NCBI GenBank assembly: GCA_949130495.1
Contig: OX422213.1
Coordinates: 206,391,660 to 206,455,659, forward strand
Length of the DNA: 64,000 nucleotides
Origin: Sambucus nigra
Taxonomy: Eukaryota > Streptophyta > Magnoliopsida > Dipsacales > Adoxaceae
Reading direction: 5' to 3'
The notes under the pieces are model-generated. The model searched no databases and was not told the origin of the DNA. It worked only from the letters and a program-made list of their open reading frames with translations. This document shows positions 59,598 through 64,000 of this stretch, piece after piece (the stretch's first letter is position 1; every line of letters begins with the position of its first letter). The position numbers and the translations under genes were made by a program.

Positions 59598-60830
59598 TAC
59601 TTTCCACCTAAGTAACGCAACATGGAATACATCGTGAATCCGATGCAAGTGCTCCGGAAGCCCGAGTCAATAAGCAATTAGCCCAATCCGCTCAATGATA
59701 GAAAATAGCCCCACATATCTTGGTCCTAACTTCCCTTTCTTCCCGAAACTCATTATCCCCTTCATAGTAGATACACGTAACAACACCTAGTCCCTCACAT
59801 TAAACTTTGGGAAGAACCATTTAGCATCAACAGAACTCTTTTGTCTATCCTGAGCTATTCGTATACGACTCCGAATAAGCTTAATCCTGACCGAAGTATC
59901 CTGAATCAATTCTTATTCGATAAGCTTATTGTACCCTACCTCTAATCAATAAGCGGGCAAACGACAAGGTCTACCCTATAATGCCTTGAAAGGTTCCATG
60001 TCAATCATAAACTAATAGGAGTTATCATATGCAAAATCCACCAATAGAAGGTACTGCTCCCAACCTCCATTAAAATCATACACATCCGCAGCATATCCCC
60101 TAACATCTGGTTAGTCCTCTATGTCTATCCATTCATCTGCGGGTGATAGTCCGTACTCAACCGTAACTCCGTACCCAAGTCCTCCTAGAAACTCTGCCAA
60201 AAACAAAACACAAAGATCTTGTCCCTATCGAACACGATATCAAGTGGCACACCATGTAATCTCACTATTTTAGCGATGAAGTTCTGGGCGTACTATCCCG
60301 TGCTATAATCCGCCAGGACTGGCAGAAAGTGGGATACCTTGGTCAAACGATCCACTATCACACATATGGAATCGTGACACCTCTAAGATGTAGGCAACCC
60401 AGTAATAAATTTCATGGAAATGTTCTTCCATTTCCACATAGGAATCTCTAATAGCGGATAGAACCCCTACCGATTTCTGATGGTCCACCTTTACTAGCTG
60501 ATAGGTGGTACACTTGGAGATAACTCGACAATGTCTCTTTCATTCCACTCCACTAATATTTCCATCTCATAACCTGGTACATCTTACCCCCTCCAGGATG
60601 TACCACAAACCATGATCCGTGCAACTCTGACATCATTGTGTGTCGCAGTTGTCTCCCTCCAGTACAATCAGGCTCCCATTGAAGCGCAAGCCTCCCTCTG
60701 AACTCACGGAGTAAGACTCTGCTCCCCCGAATAAAATATGTCAAACCTGATCTTGAAAAAATGAATCCTCTACCTAGGTCTGTACCACCCTCGTGACAAT
60801 CTGGGGTCTAACGGTCATAACTGACATGAA
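59598..60830 (-). pseudogene. pol: Chromovirus integrase, decayed
   Basis: Minus strand, C-terminus next to the LTR. The C-terminal region gives KGKLGPRYVG, IIERIGLIAY and LPEHLHRIHDVFHV, typical of Tekay/Del integrase. The core reads SICVIVDRLTKVSHFLPV, GVPLDIVFDRDK and STDYHPQMNG, in which the segment normally holding the catalytic Glu is damaged by stops. The zinc-finger region (60553-60744) is recognisable only weakly. Purine-rich AGGTGGAAAGTA before the LTR is the likely polypurine tract. Many stops. Confidence 0.82.
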
Positions 60831-61245
60831 TTATCTAGCAAACGAATCCCGGTGTCCCATCTCCATCCACTTTGTCTTCCAAGCTTCTGCCACATCCCCC
60901 ACCGACCTATGGCTCAACGCGTTATCCACGACATAAGCTTTCCCTAGGTGGTACTGGGTGTCAAATTTATAATCTTTCATAAGCTCCAGCCACCTATCTT
61001 GATGCATATTCAGCTCTCTCTGAGTGAACAAGTATTGTAGTGACTTATGATTTGTGAATAGGCGAAACTTCTCCCCTAAAGTATAGTGCCTCTAAATCCG
61101 TAGCGCAAACACGAATACTTCTAACTCCAAGTCTTGGATGGGGTAATTTCTCTCGTGAGACTTAACCTTCCAAGAAGCATAAGCTATAGCCTGGTCCTCC
61201 TATTGTAGCACACCCCAAAGTCCCTGTAGGGACGCATCAATAAAA
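60831..61245 (-). pseudogene. pol: Chromovirus RNase H, decayed
   Basis: Minus strand reads AIAYASWKVKSHERNYPIQDLELEVFVFALR, then HKSLQYLFTQRELNMHQDRWLELMKDYKFD in short runs, the classical gypsy RNase H (HE.NYP..DLEL; F.DHKSL.YLF.Q.ELN.RQ.RWLE). It is continuous with integrase to the left. Upstream RT is not recognisable beyond about 61,250. Confidence 0.85.
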
Positions 61246-62199
61246 TAAGATACTCCACTCCCTCACCGCTGACACTTTACTCAGAACCACTAATTTTCCC
61301 ATGTCAGATATATTATGTTGTCCTCGGTACCCTTTCACTAATGGTACACTTCTGCTCGACGGCCTACACCCTATCGTTCAAACTAGTGTCCAGTCCACCC
61401 TAATCACTTCATTCTAAAATACTCTAACCTTTTACTTCACATTTTTCCTTGGTAACTGTGCAACACGTCACACTTCTCCCAATAATAGTCCCATGCGATG
61501 AGCCTGCATTCTAACGGCTACCATACTCACTATACTATGAAAGTTCCCCACCTCTCTTAGTGACACTCCCTCCCCCCTTTTAAATCATATAACTTCCTTC
61601 GTGGAAGACATCTACAATTATGCCTGACTAATCGCGTCAAACTTTAAAATATTTCAGTTAGTTAAGACATAACTCTCATCATATAATTCCTCCGCACAGG
61701 GTAGATCCCGATTATCCGCAAAAATCTAAAATGTACATTCCTTGTACTTTTCAACACTATAATCAACCATTTTTTGTCTACTACTCGGTCTTTGATAACA
61801 AACCTTCCTCGCAATGCAACTCGTTTCTCTTTATCGCATTCTAATTATGTCTCTAATTTACCAATGTGCCTACATTTATATATTAAATTCCCCCGTCTAC
61901 TCATCATTAATGATACTGAAAATCTCAACTAACTAGGGCGTCCATACACCCTATGTCCCGTACATTTTTGCACAAATCAACTGAACATAACATACTCATT
62001 TTAAATTAAGCCTTGTATAATTGGCCTGATTATACAGTAAGTTTATACTCAACTACCCTACGAATCGCAAATTAATTATTCTCTAGGTTTCCCCACCAGT
62101 CTACTTGTGATGTAAACGTTCCACACTAGACCTCATATCAGTATTATACGGCTCCACCGACCTTAAGTCGTAATATAGCTATTAACTAACAGTTATAAC
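61246..62199. other. Unassigned sequence between RNase H and the next LTR
   Basis: RT would be expected here on the minus strand but I see no RT motif. The sequence is moderately C-rich with no open frame of note. It may be a decayed or rearranged interior, or a different element. It ends at TGTAACACCCC at 62200. Confidence 0.45.
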
Positions 62200-64000
62200 T
62201 GTAACACCCCGTATTTTTGTACAGTTAATATTTAATTAATTCGGGAATTTTAAATTACTAGTGTGTTGTAATTTTAATTGAATTAATTATGGCAATATAT
62301 ATATATTTAAAAATTAATCGGGGAGTGAATGGTTAATGTTTAGGGAAATTTATTTACTAAGTGAATAGTAATAATTTAATTACGTCATTTCGGGTATTAA
62401 TGACGGGGTATGCACTTATCTCAACCGGGAGTCGGTATAGACTAAATTGGGTGTGAGATAAGGATTTTTATAAATTAATTCGGATGCCAATTTTGAGTGC
62501 GCGACTGAGTCCGGATGGGTCGAGATAGTCAGAAAAGAGTACTCGGGGGTAGTAATTGGATCTCCAGATATTTTTGGGCATGGCCGGGCCCACACGGGGT
62601 GAATTGGGCCACTTTAATTAAGCCCATTAGACTAAAAACGGGATTAAGGGTTTTTAACCTAATGGGGAGATTAAGGAATGGAAGCCAACATAACTCTAAA
62701 CCTAGGGTTTGAGAGGGGATTTGGTGGGAAAGCAAAGCAAGAGCAAATTGGAGGTTATTGAAGCCAAATTAAGGGACATCAACAACGGATCAGACACTAC
62801 GAACACTTACAGGCAAGTGGTTAACTATTGTGATTTCTAAAATTATGATAATCAATTCATATCATAGTGATGTGTATACGAAAAAATTCGTTTTGGGTGT
62901 GTCACCAAAATCTAAATTGAGTTTTTGTAAATTTACATACATTAATGGGATTAAGAGGGAAATTGATCGTGTTTATGATTCTAGAATGTAGAGAACTGAA
63001 TCAGATGTTAAAACCAGTAAGATTAGATGGTTAATTACTGATAAAATGAGTGAAATTCGAATTGGGAATTTGAAACCCGGATAATACCCAAATCGGGAAA
63101 AAGTAGAAAATCATGAGATTTAATTTCAGTTTGATGTTCCATAAGGTGCTTGATCCTATTCCTATGTAGATATAGGGTTGATTGGGCTTGGGTTAGTCCA
63201 GGGGAAAGAATGAAAGTTGGAGGTTTTCATTAATGGTGGAACTTTCTCCTGAAGAAGACGAAGTCAGGGTCGATCGATCGATCGATCGATCGACCCAGGG
63301 GGTTCGGTCGATCGATGATTCGGAATTCTGGGCAGTTCGCCCAGTTTGTATATAAGGGGGAAATTAATTAGAAATTTAATTCCCATACATTAATTAGTGA
63401 TAAATAATTAAAACAAATATTCTTAGCAATTATGGGAGAAAGTAATTAGGACTACGATGAATTTATGTGGGGCATTTAATGGATGAATTTGAGAGATTTT
63501 ATTCCAAAATAGTGAGGTACGGATCAAGTGAGTGAATCCGAGTATATTGGCTAAGCGACGCCAAGGTAGTGAATTAAGTTTGGAGATAAACTAATTAATT
63601 TAGAGTCGGGATATAGACTCGGGAAATATTTAATTATGGACCAAGTGGGCGAGTCCGGGTATGTTGGTAATTATAGGTAAATATAATTGGTAAATTATGG
63701 AGATAAATGTGTGACACATTGTGGGCGAAAAATGTGGGAAAGAAATTATGAGATGTAAAAATTGACCGAGTGAGAGAGTCCGGGTATGTTTGTTAAGTGA
63801 CATTTAAGTGTTAAATTAACTATTGAGAGAAAGTAATTAGTTTGGAGTCGGAACATAGACTCGGAAAATGTTGAGGTACGGGCCAAGTGAGAGAGTCCAG
63901 GGAAAATGGTTGGATGACACCAAGTTATTAAATTAACAAGCGTGATAATTAATTTAATTAGATTCGGATTGTAGACTCGGGTAGGATTAAATTAATAAAT
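62200..64000 (+). repeat. Chromovirus-type LTR, plus strand, running off the window
   Basis: Starts TGTAACACCCCGTATTTT. It has the shared block TTTTGAGTGCGCGACTG...CGAGATAGTCAGAAAAG (62493-62540), AGGCAAGTGG after a purine-rich exon-like stretch (62811-62820), a TCGA repeat (63271-63294) and four diverged ~115-bp tandem units near the right edge. At least 1.8 kb. No coding sequence. Interior and other LTR lie outside. Confidence 0.82.
63524..63992 (+). repeat. Four diverged ~115-bp tandem units within the LTR
   Basis: Units starting at about 63,524, 63,637, 63,763 and 63,879 share GGACCAAGTGAGAGAGTCCG, then GTATGTTGG...TAAGTGAC, and (in units 1, 3 and 4) GGAGTCGG-ATAGACTCGG. They are diverged and may continue beyond the window. 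Confidence 0.7.

Noticed and set aside
1..64000. tRNA, rRNA or host single-copy genes
   Set aside because: None recognised on either strand; all coding signals fit retrotransposons.

Overview
The window looks like plant (angiosperm) nuclear heterochromatin. It is AT-rich and I see no host gene. Nearly everything can be read as LTR retrotransposons and their fragments, inserted into one another. Lineages represented are Ty1/copia (SIRE-like gag), Ty3/gypsy chromovirus (Tekay/Del-like, with TGTAACACCCC-type LTR ends and a Met-tRNA-type primer site), Tat (second RNase H, TGGCGCCGTCTGTGGG-type primer site) and an Athila-like element. There is also one hAT-like non-autonomous DNA element.

Left part (1-19,100, mostly + strand): a gag-only SIRE-like copia element is interrupted twice. 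A 2.4-kb solo LTR (934-3330, near-perfect 5-bp target-site duplication) splits its gag. An 11.3-kb LARD-like element with 3.5-kb LTRs and a non-coding interior (5686-16956, duplication CCTTC) splits its 3' LTR. The LARD itself carries another solo LTR (9727-12043, duplication TGGTG).

Middle-left (19,101-30,891): a truncated Tat element on the minus strand (5' LTR 21634-22491, gag, start of protease) lies in a decayed minus-strand chromovirus gag. AT-rich unassigned sequence follows, holding a GGTTC-rich hAT-like element (25310-25863). A mutated plus-strand Tat LTR and primer site come next (about 29,220-30,510).

Right part (30,892-64,000) is a nested stack. A plus-strand Tekay-like element (5' LTR 30892-33382, decayed gag-pol with deleted RNase H/integrase core, 3' LTR from 37003) is interrupted at 38805 by an Athila-like element (5' LTR 38805-41635). 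The leader of that element holds a young complete Tat element on the minus strand (42460-54709, duplication ACGAG, LTRs differing by 3 substitutions and one 18-bp repeat unit). The Athila-like gag resumes after it and is cut at 56768 by a minus-strand chromovirus (3' LTR 56768-59597, then integrase and RNase H). That element is cut in turn at 62200 by a plus-strand LTR running off the end.

The most notable object is inside the young Tat element. Its gag-pol, on the minus strand, carries four in-frame stops and a frameshift. On the opposite strand, between the integrase and the 3' LTR, lies an intact gene of four exons (43454-46972) whose three introns all have canonical ends and matching phases, giving 1,065 residues: a gypsy-type Transposase_28-like N-terminus, a disordered basic region, and two coiled-coil modules. 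Other structure not explained by ordinary annotation: a perfect 66-bp inverted repeat, TCGA-core palindrome clusters at similar positions in unrelated LTRs, a conserved AGGCAAGT...CTTGC element resembling a GC-type splice donor in several LTRs, and tandem repeats beside the Tat integrase and in the rightmost LTR.
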